Below, piece by piece: positions 37,389-45,374 of a stretch of DNA of 64,000 nt. The notes beneath the pieces were generated by a model. That model made no database searches. It worked only from the letters and a program-made list of their open reading frames with translations, and was not told the DNA's origin. This DNA is from Agrobacterium tumefaciens (GTDB lineage: Bacteria > Pseudomonadota > Alphaproteobacteria > Rhizobiales > Rhizobiaceae): NCBI RefSeq assembly GCF_013318015.2, contig NZ_CP115842.1:1425001-1489000 (forward strand), written 5' to 3'. Each line of letters begins with the position of its first letter. The stretch's first letter is position 1. Made by a program: the position numbers and the translations under genes.

Positions 37389-38099
37389 ATGCAGTTGACG
37401 CCCGAGCTTGTAGCCCTGACTATCAGAGACGTCCGTGACGACGGCCCAGAGCCGGGCTGGACGCCGTTATCTGAAACAGAACTTGACGCTCTGGTTGCCG
37501 CTATCGAGCGTGAAGCCGATAGCGATCCGATCTGGGTGTTTGCATACGGTTCCCTGATCTGGAATCCTGAGTTCAAGCCAGCCGGCAGGCGACGCGCCAC
37601 CGCCCATGGCTGGCATCGTTCGTTTTCCCTGAAAATCGAGCGCTGGCGGGCAACGAGCGCACAGCCAGGTCTGATGATGGCGCTTGAGCGTGGTGGACAG
37701 TGCGACGGTGTCATCCTGCAACTCTCGTCCGAGCGGCGGCGTGACGACCTTCGAGCTCTCGTCGCCCGCGAAATCAGGTATCGGGAAGTCATCGACATGG
37801 TGCGCTGGGTAAAGGTCAAAACGCCTGACGGCATCCAGAAGGCTCTGACATTCTGGGCGAGCACAAAGCGCGCGGGTTTGACGGCGCCGCTACCGGTGGA
37901 AACGACCGCAAAACTGATCGCCAGCGCCTGCGGAGAGGGCGGTTCCTGTGCCCAGTATCTGCACAACACGATCGTCGATCTTCAGGCAGAGGGCATTCGC
38001 GATCGAAACCTCTGGCAGTTACAGGCGCGGGTCGCGGCCGAGATCTCCGCACAGCAAGGACGCTGTGGCGGGACAGTCCGGGATATCAGTCAAGCATGA
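37389..38099 (+). CDS. Gamma-glutamylcyclotransferase (ChaC-like)
   Basis: About 236 residues from ATG 37389 (MQLTPELVAL), a start that resembles other family members; GTG codons at 37323 or 37329 close to AAGAGG are alternatives. The family loop VFAYGSLIWNPEF binds the gamma-glutamyl group and the catalytic Glu is probably in AREIRYREV. ChaC enzymes split glutathione into 5-oxoproline and Cys-Gly. Its 3' end overlaps the convergent LysR gene by 14 bp. Confidence 0.88.
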   Translation: MQLTPELVALTIRDVRDDGPEPGWTPLSETELDALVAAIEREADSDPIWVFAYGSLIWNPEFKPAGRRRATAHGWHRSFSLKIERWRATSAQPGLMMALERGGQCDGVILQLSSERRRDDLRALVAREIRYREVIDMVRWVKVKTPDGIQKALTFWASTKRAGLTAPLPVETTAKLIASACGEGGSCAQYLHNTIVDLQAEGIRDRNLWQLQARVAAEISAQQGRCGGTVRDISQA

Positions 38100-38985
38100 C
38101 CATCTGCGCCGCAACCTGCTCCTCGAAGAATTTGGAGAAGGATGCAATGCGGGGAGGCAGAGCCTGATAGGGCGGGTAGTAGAGGGTCAACCACAGATCG
38201 GGTGGGGCCCAGCCCTTGAAGACGTGCACGAGGCGCCCACTCTTGAGGTGTTCCGAGACATGAAAGTTCGGCAGCATGGCAACGCCTGCTCCATCTGCGG
38301 CCATGTCGGCCAGAACCTCACCATTATTGGCGCTGAAGGCGCGCCCTGCCGATATCGTCATGCTCGAGCCGCCGTCCGAGAGCACCCAGTTCTCTCGCCG
38401 GCTTTCGCCGCTATAGGCGAGGCAATCGTCTGGCGTCAGCTCGTTCGGATGCTGCATCTCGACAAACCGGCTTCCCGGTGCCGCAACCAGAATGCGCGGC
38501 ACGACGCGGATTTTCCTCCATATCGTGAACTTGTCCGATGGCTGAGACGAGATGCGGATCGCCAGATCGTAGTCATCATCAACGATATTCACCAGTCCGT
38601 CGGACAGTGATATCTCGAAGCCCATCTTCGGGTACCGCTCTTTGAAGCCGGAGAGGATCGGTGGGAGCACCGCCTTGCCAAACCACGTCGGCGCACTGAT
38701 CCTGAGACGCCCTTCGTCGGCTTTGTGAGCGTTCATCACGTCGCGGCGCGCTTCTTCAAGCGTCTTCACCGCCGGCTGAATCTGGGCGGCGAAGATCGCA
38801 CCGTCTGTTGTCAGCGACACTTGCCGGGTCGTACGGACAAACAGCTGAACGCCGAGTTCGGCTTCAAGTGCCGCAATAGCCCTTGTGACTGCAGCCGGCG
38901 TCATGTCGAGTTCGCGGGCAACCTGGGCGAAATTTCGCTTTTCGGCCGCAAGGAGGAAGGTTCGCAGAGCTTTGTAATCGTTCAT
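38086..38985 (-). CDS. LysR family regulator divergent from the MhqO-like gene
   Basis: 299 residues from ATG 38985 (MNDYKALRTFLLAAEKRNF). The winged helix is at about 1-60 (FAQVARELDMTPAAVTRAIAALEAELGVQLFVRTTRQVSL); the effector domain ends WLTLYYPPYQALPPRIASFSKFF. It is divergent from a ring-cleaving dioxygenase with a 120-nt gap that carries a copy of an AATATTGCAATT element repeated before two further operons. It is the best candidate for the regulator of that group. Confidence 0.92.
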   Translation of the reverse strand: MNDYKALRTFLLAAEKRNFAQVARELDMTPAAVTRAIAALEAELGVQLFVRTTRQVSLTTDGAIFAAQIQPAVKTLEEARRDVMNAHKADEGRLRISAPTWFGKAVLPPILSGFKERYPKMGFEISLSDGLVNIVDDDYDLAIRISSQPSDKFTIWRKIRVVPRILVAAPGSRFVEMQHPNELTPDDCLAYSGESRRENWVLSDGGSSMTISAGRAFSANNGEVLADMAADGAGVAMLPNFHVSEHLKSGRLVHVFKGWAPPDLWLTLYYPPYQALPPRIASFSKFFEEQVAAQMVMLD

Positions 38986-39013
38986 TGGGATTGTTTCAAA
39001 AAGAGCAACGCAG

Positions 39014-39039
39014 TCGAAATGAATATTGCAATTCTCTGG
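39014..39039. promoter_or_regulatory. Shared LysR-type site, copy A
   Basis: It contains AATATTGCAATTCT (39022-39035), identical over 14 bp to copy B at 41539-41552. Over 26 bp the two agree at 22 positions. It is located between the LysR at 38086 and the dioxygenase gene. Confidence 0.65.
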
Positions 39040-39105
39040 CGTGATCAATCGGCCTAGATATTCGTCAACAGCCAAACACTAACGGCGACATTGAAAGGCA
39101 AGGAC

Positions 39106-40038
39106 ATGATCAAGGATATCAAGGGACTGCATCACGTAACCTCAATGGCTTCGGATGCGCGTCAGAACAATCGCTTCTTCACCGACACACTGGGCCTGCG
39201 TCGCGTCAAGCAGACCGTTAACTTCGACGACCCGAACGTCTACCACCTTTATTATGGTGACGAGAACGGCTCCGCAGGCACCGTCATGACCTACTTCCCG
39301 TTCCCGAACATGATGCTGGGTCGTCCCGGTGTTGGTGAGGTCGGGGAAACCCAGTTCTCCGTGCCAAAGGGCGCATTGAAATTCTGGCAGGATCGGTTTA
39401 CCGCGCACGGTGTCGATGGCTTGAAAACTGACACCGTCTTTGGCGCCAACAGACTTCAATTCATGGGTCCGGACGGTGACAGTCTGGCGCTGATTGAATC
39501 TGCCGATGACAACCGCGCTCCGTGGCTGGCGGACGGCATTCCGGGCGATGCAGCTATCCGCGGTTTTGCCGGCGCCCGGTTCAGCCTGCACGATACTGCC
39601 GCGACAGAAGAGCTTCTTGGTTTCATGGGGTATCAACGCGCCGAGAAGGAAGGTGACGTGACCCGCTTTATCATTCCCAATGGAAACGGCGCCGATACGA
39701 TTGATGTCGCAGCACTGCCGAAAACGTCGTTTGCCCGTCAGGGCGCCGGTTCGGTTCACCATATCGCCTTTGCCGTCGAAAACCGCGAAAAGCAACTCGA
39801 AGTTCGCAAGGCACTGATGGACACCGGTTATCAGGTTACGCCCGTCATTGACCGCGATTATTTCTGGGCAATCTACTTCCGCACACCAGGCGGCGTGTTG
39901 TTCGAGATTGCCACGAACGAGCCGGGGTTTGACCGGGACGAGGACACGGCACATCTGGGCGAGGCGCTTAAGTTGCCGAGCCGGTATGAAGCGTTCCGTG
40001 ACCAGATCCAGGCAAATCTCGAGCCGCTGACTGCCTAA
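39106..40038 (+). CDS. Ring-cleaving dioxygenase, MhqO-like (VOC/glyoxalase family)
   Basis: 310 residues from ATG 39106 (a TTG at 39091 is upstream). Two tandem vicinal-oxygen-chelate modules are seen, with metal-ligand candidates His in GLHHVTSM, His in SVHHIAFAV and Glu in LFEIATNEPGF. The family includes B. subtilis MhqO, a hydroquinone-type dioxygenase induced by quinone stress. The neighbourhood (DoxX, hydrolases, SDRs) matches the companions of mhq genes. The LysR gene is divergent. Confidence 0.9.
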   Translation: MIKDIKGLHHVTSMASDARQNNRFFTDTLGLRRVKQTVNFDDPNVYHLYYGDENGSAGTVMTYFPFPNMMLGRPGVGEVGETQFSVPKGALKFWQDRFTAHGVDGLKTDTVFGANRLQFMGPDGDSLALIESADDNRAPWLADGIPGDAAIRGFAGARFSLHDTAATEELLGFMGYQRAEKEGDVTRFIIPNGNGADTIDVAALPKTSFARQGAGSVHHIAFAVENREKQLEVRKALMDTGYQVTPVIDRDYFWAIYFRTPGGVLFEIATNEPGFDRDEDTAHLGEALKLPSRYEAFRDQIQANLEPLTA

Positions 40039-40095
40039 CAACCCCCGCTCACTGGTGTCTGTGGCAACTGATCGGGCTTCTATGGAGAAATGCCA

Positions 40096-41013
40096 ATGGA
40101 TCAATTGGGAGCAATCAGAGCCTTTGTTCGCGTCGTCGAGGCCGGATCCTTTGCAAAGGCTGCCAGCACGATGGGTGCGCCACGGTCCACCGTGAGCAAG
40201 CTTGTTCAGGATCTTGAGGCCAGCTTGAGCCTCAAATTGTTGGAACGAACGACACGTTCACTCACGGTGACACCCGAGGGCGTTGCTTATTACGAGCGCG
40301 CCCTCCGGCTGATCGCCGATTTCGATGAAATGAACAACGAGGCGACCCGCGGGCGCCTTGCCACCAGGGGAAAACTTCGTGTTGACGTAGGAGGGACCTT
40401 CGCCAATACGATTCTGATCCCTCGGTTGCCAGAGTTTTACGCGCTCTATCCAGAGATCGAGTTGCACCTTGGTGTGACAGAACGTCAGGCCGACATCGTT
40501 GAAGAGGGAATAGATTGCGTCATTCGTGCCGGAGATCTGCCCAGCGCATCTCTTGTTGCGAAGAAACTATGCAGCGTCGAGATAGTAACCTGCGCCACCC
40601 CGGCGTACCTCGAAAAATACGGCGTGCCAGCTTCGCCATCGGATCTGCAGCGTGATCATGTTTTCGTTCAGTACTTTTTCGCGCGCAGCCTGAAGGCCGC
40701 ACCAGTGCGATTGATGAATGGTGACGAGAAAATAGAAATCTACAGCCCGATCAAGCTCTCCACCAGTGATGCGACTGCGCATTTGCATGGAATATTGGCG
40801 GGGCTGGGTATTGGACAGACATTTGAATTCTTGGCACGCGCCCATATCGCTCGCGGCGCACTGGTCCCCATCCTGCAAGATTGGGCGCCACCACGTTATC
40901 CTGTTCACATAGTTAGGCCAGCGGGCCGGTTTCCGAGCGTGAAGTATCGGGTATTTGCAGACTGGGTTGCGGGCGTGTTTTCTGCCTACGATGAGGGCAT
41001 CGCCACGTCCTGA
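40096..41013 (+). CDS. LysR family transcriptional regulator
   Basis: 305 residues from ATG 40096, 9 nt after GGAG; an ATG at 40090 is too close to it. The winged helix is at about 1-60 (FAKAASTMGAPRSTVSKLVQDLEASLSLKLLERTTRSL), followed by a CrgA-type effector domain (LRVDVGGTFANTILIPRLPEFYALYPEIEL). It follows the dioxygenase after 57 nt in the same direction and may be co-transcribed. It might also bind the shared site before the next operon, since both LysR proteins flank the region. Confidence 0.92.
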   Translation: MDQLGAIRAFVRVVEAGSFAKAASTMGAPRSTVSKLVQDLEASLSLKLLERTTRSLTVTPEGVAYYERALRLIADFDEMNNEATRGRLATRGKLRVDVGGTFANTILIPRLPEFYALYPEIELHLGVTERQADIVEEGIDCVIRAGDLPSASLVAKKLCSVEIVTCATPAYLEKYGVPASPSDLQRDHVFVQYFFARSLKAAPVRLMNGDEKIEIYSPIKLSTSDATAHLHGILAGLGIGQTFEFLARAHIARGALVPILQDWAPPRYPVHIVRPAGRFPSVKYRVFADWVAGVFSAYDEGIATS

Positions 41014-41735
41014 TAGCTTTATCCATATCCATGGATAGTTACTCCACAACGGCGGGCTTCTCCACGTTCTCCTTTGACGATATCCCACGGCTGATGTGAG
41101 CCCGTGGCTCTATCCCGAATGGGAGTATGCTGTGACAGGCCTGGCTCCTTGGTCGCACGAACCCACCTGCAATTTGGAATAACGGTTGTTCAGATCAAGT
41201 ATAAGGCGACGTGATCGCGATATGGGGCGTCAATGCCAACGGTGACCCGTCATCTTGTCGCGTCAATACTCAACGGCAGACTGCCAAGGATTACGCGGCT
41301 CCCACACCGCGCAACCGTTGTTCACTGGCAGTGCCGCGCAGAGCCAATTCAGCCAAATCGCTTCCCACCGAGCAGCGAAACCAAGGACGCTGCAGAGGTC
41401 TTCAAGGCCGACTCTGCGCATCAAATTTCCTTCAGAAGTTTTCGTAAAGAGTGGCCGCGTATCGCAGCCCCGTGCGAAGTCCGCAGCTCAGCCGGATCGA
41501 GAGGTTATTGTTGCGATAAGAGCAATTCATTCGCAATTAATATTGCAATTCTACGGGGTCGCAAGTCGCGCTACCTTTTCTTTCAGCAGCCGAGGCAGCA
41601 AGCGAAAGAAAGCATCGGTTTCACCTCCCGACGGTCTTGGAAGCTGTGTCCCAGGGCACGGCATCCGTCCGAAAGGTCCTGCTCATTTCATAACCGGCCG
41701 CATTCGCGGTCCAAAACAACCGAAGAGGAATTGAC
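41014..41735. other. 722-nt region without a credible gene
   Basis: Reading frames here (for example 41233-41841) have no ribosome binding site and unlikely composition. The region holds a perfect TATCCATGGATA (41026-41037) and the shared LysR-type site at 41531-41556. The 180 nt between that site and the next gene could be a long 5' leader. It may be the remains of a lost gene. Confidence 0.6.
41531..41556. promoter_or_regulatory. Shared LysR-type site, copy B
   Basis: AATATTGCAATTCT (41539-41552) preceded by GCAATT, so GCAAT-TAAT-ATTGC forms an inverted repeat. It lies 180 nt before the isochorismatase-like gene. Confidence 0.65.
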
Positions 41736-42425
41736 ATGTCCAAGCTTGAAGTTCTTACCCCCGCCAACAGCCAGCTCATTTTCATCGATCAGCAGCCGCA
41801 GATGGCATTCGGCGTTCAATCGATCGACCGCCAGACCCTGAAGAACAACGTCGTTGGCTTGGCCAAGGCTGCCAAGATTTTCAACGTGCCAACCACGATT
41901 ACCACGGTTGAGACCGAGAGCTTCTCGGGCAACACCTTCCCCGAACTTTTGGCCGTCTATCCGCAGAATGACATCCTTGAACGCACCTCGATGAACTCCT
42001 GGGATGATCAGAACGTACGCGATGCGCTGGCAAAGAATGCTGCCAACGGCCGCAAGAAGATTGTCGTCTCCGGTCTGTGGACCGAAGTCTGCAACACGAC
42101 CTTTGCACTCTCTGCTTTGCATGACGTTCCGGAGTACGAAATCTACATGGTCGCCGATGCTTCCGGCGGCACCTCTTCCGATGCGCACAAATATGCAATG
42201 GACCGCATGGTGCAGGCTGGCGTCATACCCGTCACCTGGCAGCAGGTCTTGCTCGAATGGCAGCGCGACTGGGCTCGCAAGGAAACCTACGATGCGGTTA
42301 CCACACTGGTGAAGGAGCATTCCGGCGCTTACGGCATGGGCATCGATTACGCAGTCACCCACGTCCACGGCGGTGCCGAGCGTGTCAGCCATGGCAAGCG
42401 CATCGGCCCGAACCCCGCGAAGTAA
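41736..42425 (+). CDS. Isochorismatase-like cysteine hydrolase (YcaC-related)
   Basis: 229 residues with GAGGAATTGAC before the ATG. The catalytic Asp is in LIFIDQQPQMAFG (about 18) and the Cys in SGLWTEVCNTTFA (about 119); a Lys or Arg from ERTSMNSWDD is expected as third residue. The family hydrolyses amides or vinyl ethers, but the substrate of YcaC-like members is unknown. It starts the operon with XapX and amidohydrolase genes, preceded by the shared LysR-type site. Confidence 0.9.
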   Translation: MSKLEVLTPANSQLIFIDQQPQMAFGVQSIDRQTLKNNVVGLAKAAKIFNVPTTITTVETESFSGNTFPELLAVYPQNDILERTSMNSWDDQNVRDALAKNAANGRKKIVVSGLWTEVCNTTFALSALHDVPEYEIYMVADASGGTSSDAHKYAMDRMVQAGVIPVTWQQVLLEWQRDWARKETYDAVTTLVKEHSGAYGMGIDYAVTHVHGGAERVSHGKRIGPNPAK

Positions 42426-42487
42426 GCCAGATCAACCGCTCCGGTGACGCATCGGAGCGGTTGTCCGTTTTAACGAGGATGACTCTC

Positions 42488-42775
42488 ATGAAAATCTATC
42501 TTCTGTCTCTTGGCGCGGGTCTGCTGGTCGGCATCGTCTACAGCCTGCTCAACGTGCGTTCGCCTGCTCCGCCCGTTATCGCGCTTGTCGGCCTGCTCGG
42601 CATTCTCGTCGGTGAGCAGATCATCCCGCTCGCCAAATCGCTCTGGAGCAAGGAGCCGGCAGCGGTTTCCTGGCTCCAGCAGGTGAAGCCGCACATGTTC
42701 GGTCACATGCCGAAGGGCGGAAATTCTCCGGAAATTGCCCATCGTTCGCAAACCAATTTGGAGGAGCGGAGCTGA
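42488..42775 (+). CDS. XapX domain small membrane protein
   Basis: 95 residues. Two hydrophobic segments (about 3-20, SLGAGLLVGIVYSLL; about 29-47, VIALVGLLGILVGEQIIPLA) with the conserved NVRSPAPP between them define the XapX family. Its C-terminal half is soluble and His-containing. The function is unknown. It overlaps the amidohydrolase start (TGATG), so the two are translationally coupled. Confidence 0.85.
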   Translation: MKIYLLSLGAGLLVGIVYSLLNVRSPAPPVIALVGLLGILVGEQIIPLAKSLWSKEPAAVSWLQQVKPHMFGHMPKGGNSPEIAHRSQTNLEERS

Positions 42776-44757
42776 TGACGACGCGCCGAACCTTCCTTGG
42801 AGCGGCCTCGAGCCTGGCGTTTTCGAACCTCTTCTCAAAGGCCAATGCCGCCGATCCCAACCAGACCGGAATAGATACCATGCACCCAGACCTGATCCTC
42901 CATAACGGTCGTTTCACGACCCTTGACCGCACCAATCCAAACGCGACCGCGGTCGCCATCAAGGATGGACTGTTTCTTGAAGTCGGTTCGGACAGCGAGG
43001 TCATGTCCCTTGCTGGTTCCAACACCAGGATCGTCGATCTCAAGGGCAAGCGCGTCCTGCCCGGCCTCATCGATAACCATACCCACGTTGTGCGTGGCGG
43101 GCTAAACTACAATATGGAATTGCGCTGGGACGGCGTGCGCTCGCTGGCAGATGCAATGGACATGCTCAAGCGCCAGGTGGCGATAACGCCAGCCCCGCAA
43201 TGGGTGCGTGTTGTCGGCGGGTTCACCGAACACCAGTTTGCGGAGAAGCGTCTGCCGACGATCGAGGAGATCAACGCGGTCGCGCCAGATACCCCAGTAT
43301 TTCTGCTGCACCTCTATGACCGCGCGCTCTTGAACGGTGCTGCACTGCGCGCCGTCGGTTACACCCGCGATTCGCCCAATCCACCCGGTGGCGAAATCAC
43401 CCGTGATGCCAACGGCAATCCGACTGGCCTGTTGCTGGCCAAGCCTAATGCCGGCATTCTCTATTCCACCCTTGCCAAGGGACCCAAACTGCCTCTCGAC
43501 TATCAGGTCAACTCCACCCGCCATTTCATGCGTGAGCTCAATCGTCTTGGCGTAACGGGTGTGATTGATGCAGGCGGTGGCTTCCAGAACTACCCTGATG
43601 ACTACGAGGTCATTCAAAAACTCTCTGATGAGAACCAGATGACGGTGCGTCTGGCCTATAATCTCTTTACCCAGAAGCCCAAGGAAGAAAAGCAAGACTT
43701 TCTCAACTGGACGTCTTCGGTCAAATACAAGCAGGGCAACGACTATTTCCGTCACAACGGTGCCGGCGAAATGCTGGTCTTCTCCGCGGCGGACTTCGAG
43801 GACTTTCGCCAGCCACGTCCGGAAATGGCGCCGGAAATGGAAGGTGAACTCGAAGAAGTGGTGCGCGTTCTGGCCGAGAACCGTTGGCCATGGCGCATGC
43901 ACGCCACGTATGACGAGACAATCTCCCGTTCGCTTGATGTCTTCGAGAAGGTCAACAAGGACATTCCGCTTGAAGGTCTGAACTGGTTCTTCGACCATGC
44001 CGAAACCATCTCGGACCGGTCCATCGACCGCATTGCGGCCCTTGGTGGCGGCATCGCAACCCAGCATCGCATGGCCTATCAGGGCGAATATTTTGTCGAG
44101 CGATATGGCCAAGGCGTTGCCGAAGCGACCCCACCGATCCGAAAGATGCTCGACAAGGGTGTCAACGTTTCTGCCGGCACGGATGCGACACGCGTCGCCT
44201 CCTACAACCCCTGGGTCTCGCTGTCCTGGATGGTGACCGGCAAGACGGTAGGTGGCATGCAACTCTATCCGCGCGCCAACTGCCTTGATCGCGAGACGGC
44301 TCTGCGGATGTGGACTGAAAAAGTCACATGGTTTTCGAATGAAGAAGGCAAGAAAGGCCGTATCGAGAAAGGCCAGTTCGCCGACCTTGTCGTTCCCGAC
44401 AAGGACTTCTTCTCCTGCGCCGAAGACGAGATCTCGTTCCTGGTATCGGAGCTGACCATGGTTGGCGGCAAAATCGTCTATGGAGCGGGTGACTTCAAAA
44501 CGCTCGACGAGAACGACGTGCCGCCTGCAATGCCCGACTGGTCTCCAGTCCGCAAGTTCGGCGGATATGCTGCATGGGGCGAGCCGGAAGGTGCTGGCGC
44601 GCGGTCTCTAAGGCGCACGGCTATCTCGACCTGTGGCTGCGCCAGCGATTGCGGCGTGCATGGTCACGACCATGCGGGAGCCTGGACCTCGAAACTTCCG
44701 ATCGCCGACCTCAAGGGTTTCTTCGGCGCTCTTGGCTGCTCTTGCTGGGCAGTCTGA
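42775..44757 (+). CDS. Tat-exported amidohydrolase (YtcJ-like)
   Basis: 660 residues. A Tat signal (TTRRTFLGAASSLAFSNLF) ends near KANA. The amidohydrolase 3 domain has the metal-binding DNHTHVVRG (about 100-108), His in WRMHATYDE, FDHAETIS and Asp in SAGTDATRVASYNPW. The protein then continues with a Cys/His-rich tail (CGCASDCGVHGHDHAG...GCSCWAV, from about 622), not found in typical YtcJ-like enzymes, which may hold a metal. It acts in the periplasm if the signal works. The substrate is unknown. Confidence 0.88.
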   Translation: MTTRRTFLGAASSLAFSNLFSKANAADPNQTGIDTMHPDLILHNGRFTTLDRTNPNATAVAIKDGLFLEVGSDSEVMSLAGSNTRIVDLKGKRVLPGLIDNHTHVVRGGLNYNMELRWDGVRSLADAMDMLKRQVAITPAPQWVRVVGGFTEHQFAEKRLPTIEEINAVAPDTPVFLLHLYDRALLNGAALRAVGYTRDSPNPPGGEITRDANGNPTGLLLAKPNAGILYSTLAKGPKLPLDYQVNSTRHFMRELNRLGVTGVIDAGGGFQNYPDDYEVIQKLSDENQMTVRLAYNLFTQKPKEEKQDFLNWTSSVKYKQGNDYFRHNGAGEMLVFSAADFEDFRQPRPEMAPEMEGELEEVVRVLAENRWPWRMHATYDETISRSLDVFEKVNKDIPLEGLNWFFDHAETISDRSIDRIAALGGGIATQHRMAYQGEYFVERYGQGVAEATPPIRKMLDKGVNVSAGTDATRVASYNPWVSLSWMVTGKTVGGMQLYPRANCLDRETALRMWTEKVTWFSNEEGKKGRIEKGQFADLVVPDKDFFSCAEDEISFLVSELTMVGGKIVYGAGDFKTLDENDVPPAMPDWSPVRKFGGYAAWGEPEGAGARSLRRTAISTCGCASDCGVHGHDHAGAWTSKLPIADLKGFFGALGCSCWAV

Positions 44758-44766
44758 TCGTGTCAT

Positions 44767-44795
44767 CGCTTGGGCGACTTCTGTTCGCCCAAGCG
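44767..44795 (+). terminator. Perfect 11-bp hairpin after the amidohydrolase
   Basis: Arms CGCTTGGGCGA (44767-44777) and TCGCCCAAGCG (44785-44795) with loop CTTCTGT. No T tract follows, but the stem and position suggest termination. Confidence 0.55.
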
Positions 44796-44805
44796 ATCCG
44801 ACCCC

Positions 44806-44819
44806 ATAATTGCAATATT
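44806..44819. promoter_or_regulatory. Shared LysR-type site, copy C (inverted)
   Basis: AATTGCAATATT (44808-44819) is the reverse complement of the 12-bp core of copies A and B. With the following GGCAAT it forms ATTGC-N7-GCAAT. It lies 112 nt before the DoxX gene. Confidence 0.6.
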
Positions 44820-44930
44820 GGCAATTAAATCGAAACTATTGCTGCAATTGTTGGCAGAGCGATCACCGGCCAATATCGCTCCATCAAACGCGGCCGCTCG
44901 ATCCCGTCAGCGACCAAAAAGGAGCAGGAT

Positions 44931-45374
44931 ATGACCTACCAATCCCCTATATCGAATTCGGCCTTGAGCGGACTTGCCCGCGTCGTCGGCTCTCCCATTA
45001 CGAGAACTGTATCGCTGCTTGCTCTCTGCGCTGCCTACATCCAGGGTCCACTCACCAAGATTTTCGATTTCAATGGCGCGCTTGCTGAGATGAATCATTT
45101 CGGTCTGCACCCTGCCGCTCTCTTTGCCGTCGTCGTCATCGTGTTCGAGCTTACGGCCTCCGCGATGGTGGTCTCGGGCTTCCTGCGCTGGGCAGGCGCA
45201 CTCGCACTTGCAGGCTTTACGCTTCTCGCAACGTTCATTGCTCTTCGCTTCTGGGAAATGGCGCCCGGCATGGACCGCATGATGGCAACGAACGCCTTCT
45301 TCGAACACATCGGTCTGGCCGGTGCATTCATCTTCGTTGCAGCGGCCGACCTTGCAAAGGGAGCGGGTAAATGA
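44931..45374 (+). CDS. DoxX family membrane protein
   Basis: 147 residues with AAGGAGCAGGAT before the ATG. Four hydrophobic helices (about 26-42, 60-80, 85-103, 122-140) match DoxX/DoxD. Members act with thiol or quinone redox proteins, and MhqP of B. subtilis belongs here. It overlaps the MFS gene by 4 bp (ATGA) and is preceded by the shared LysR-type site. Confidence 0.85.
   Translation: MTYQSPISNSALSGLARVVGSPITRTVSLLALCAAYIQGPLTKIFDFNGALAEMNHFGLHPAALFAVVVIVFELTASAMVVSGFLRWAGALALAGFTLLATFIALRFWEMAPGMDRMMATNAFFEHIGLAGAFIFVAAADLAKGAGK

Noticed and set aside
41233..41841. A 202-codon frame before the isochorismatase-like gene
   Set aside because: No ribosome binding site, unlikely composition, and it runs into the start of the real gene in another frame.
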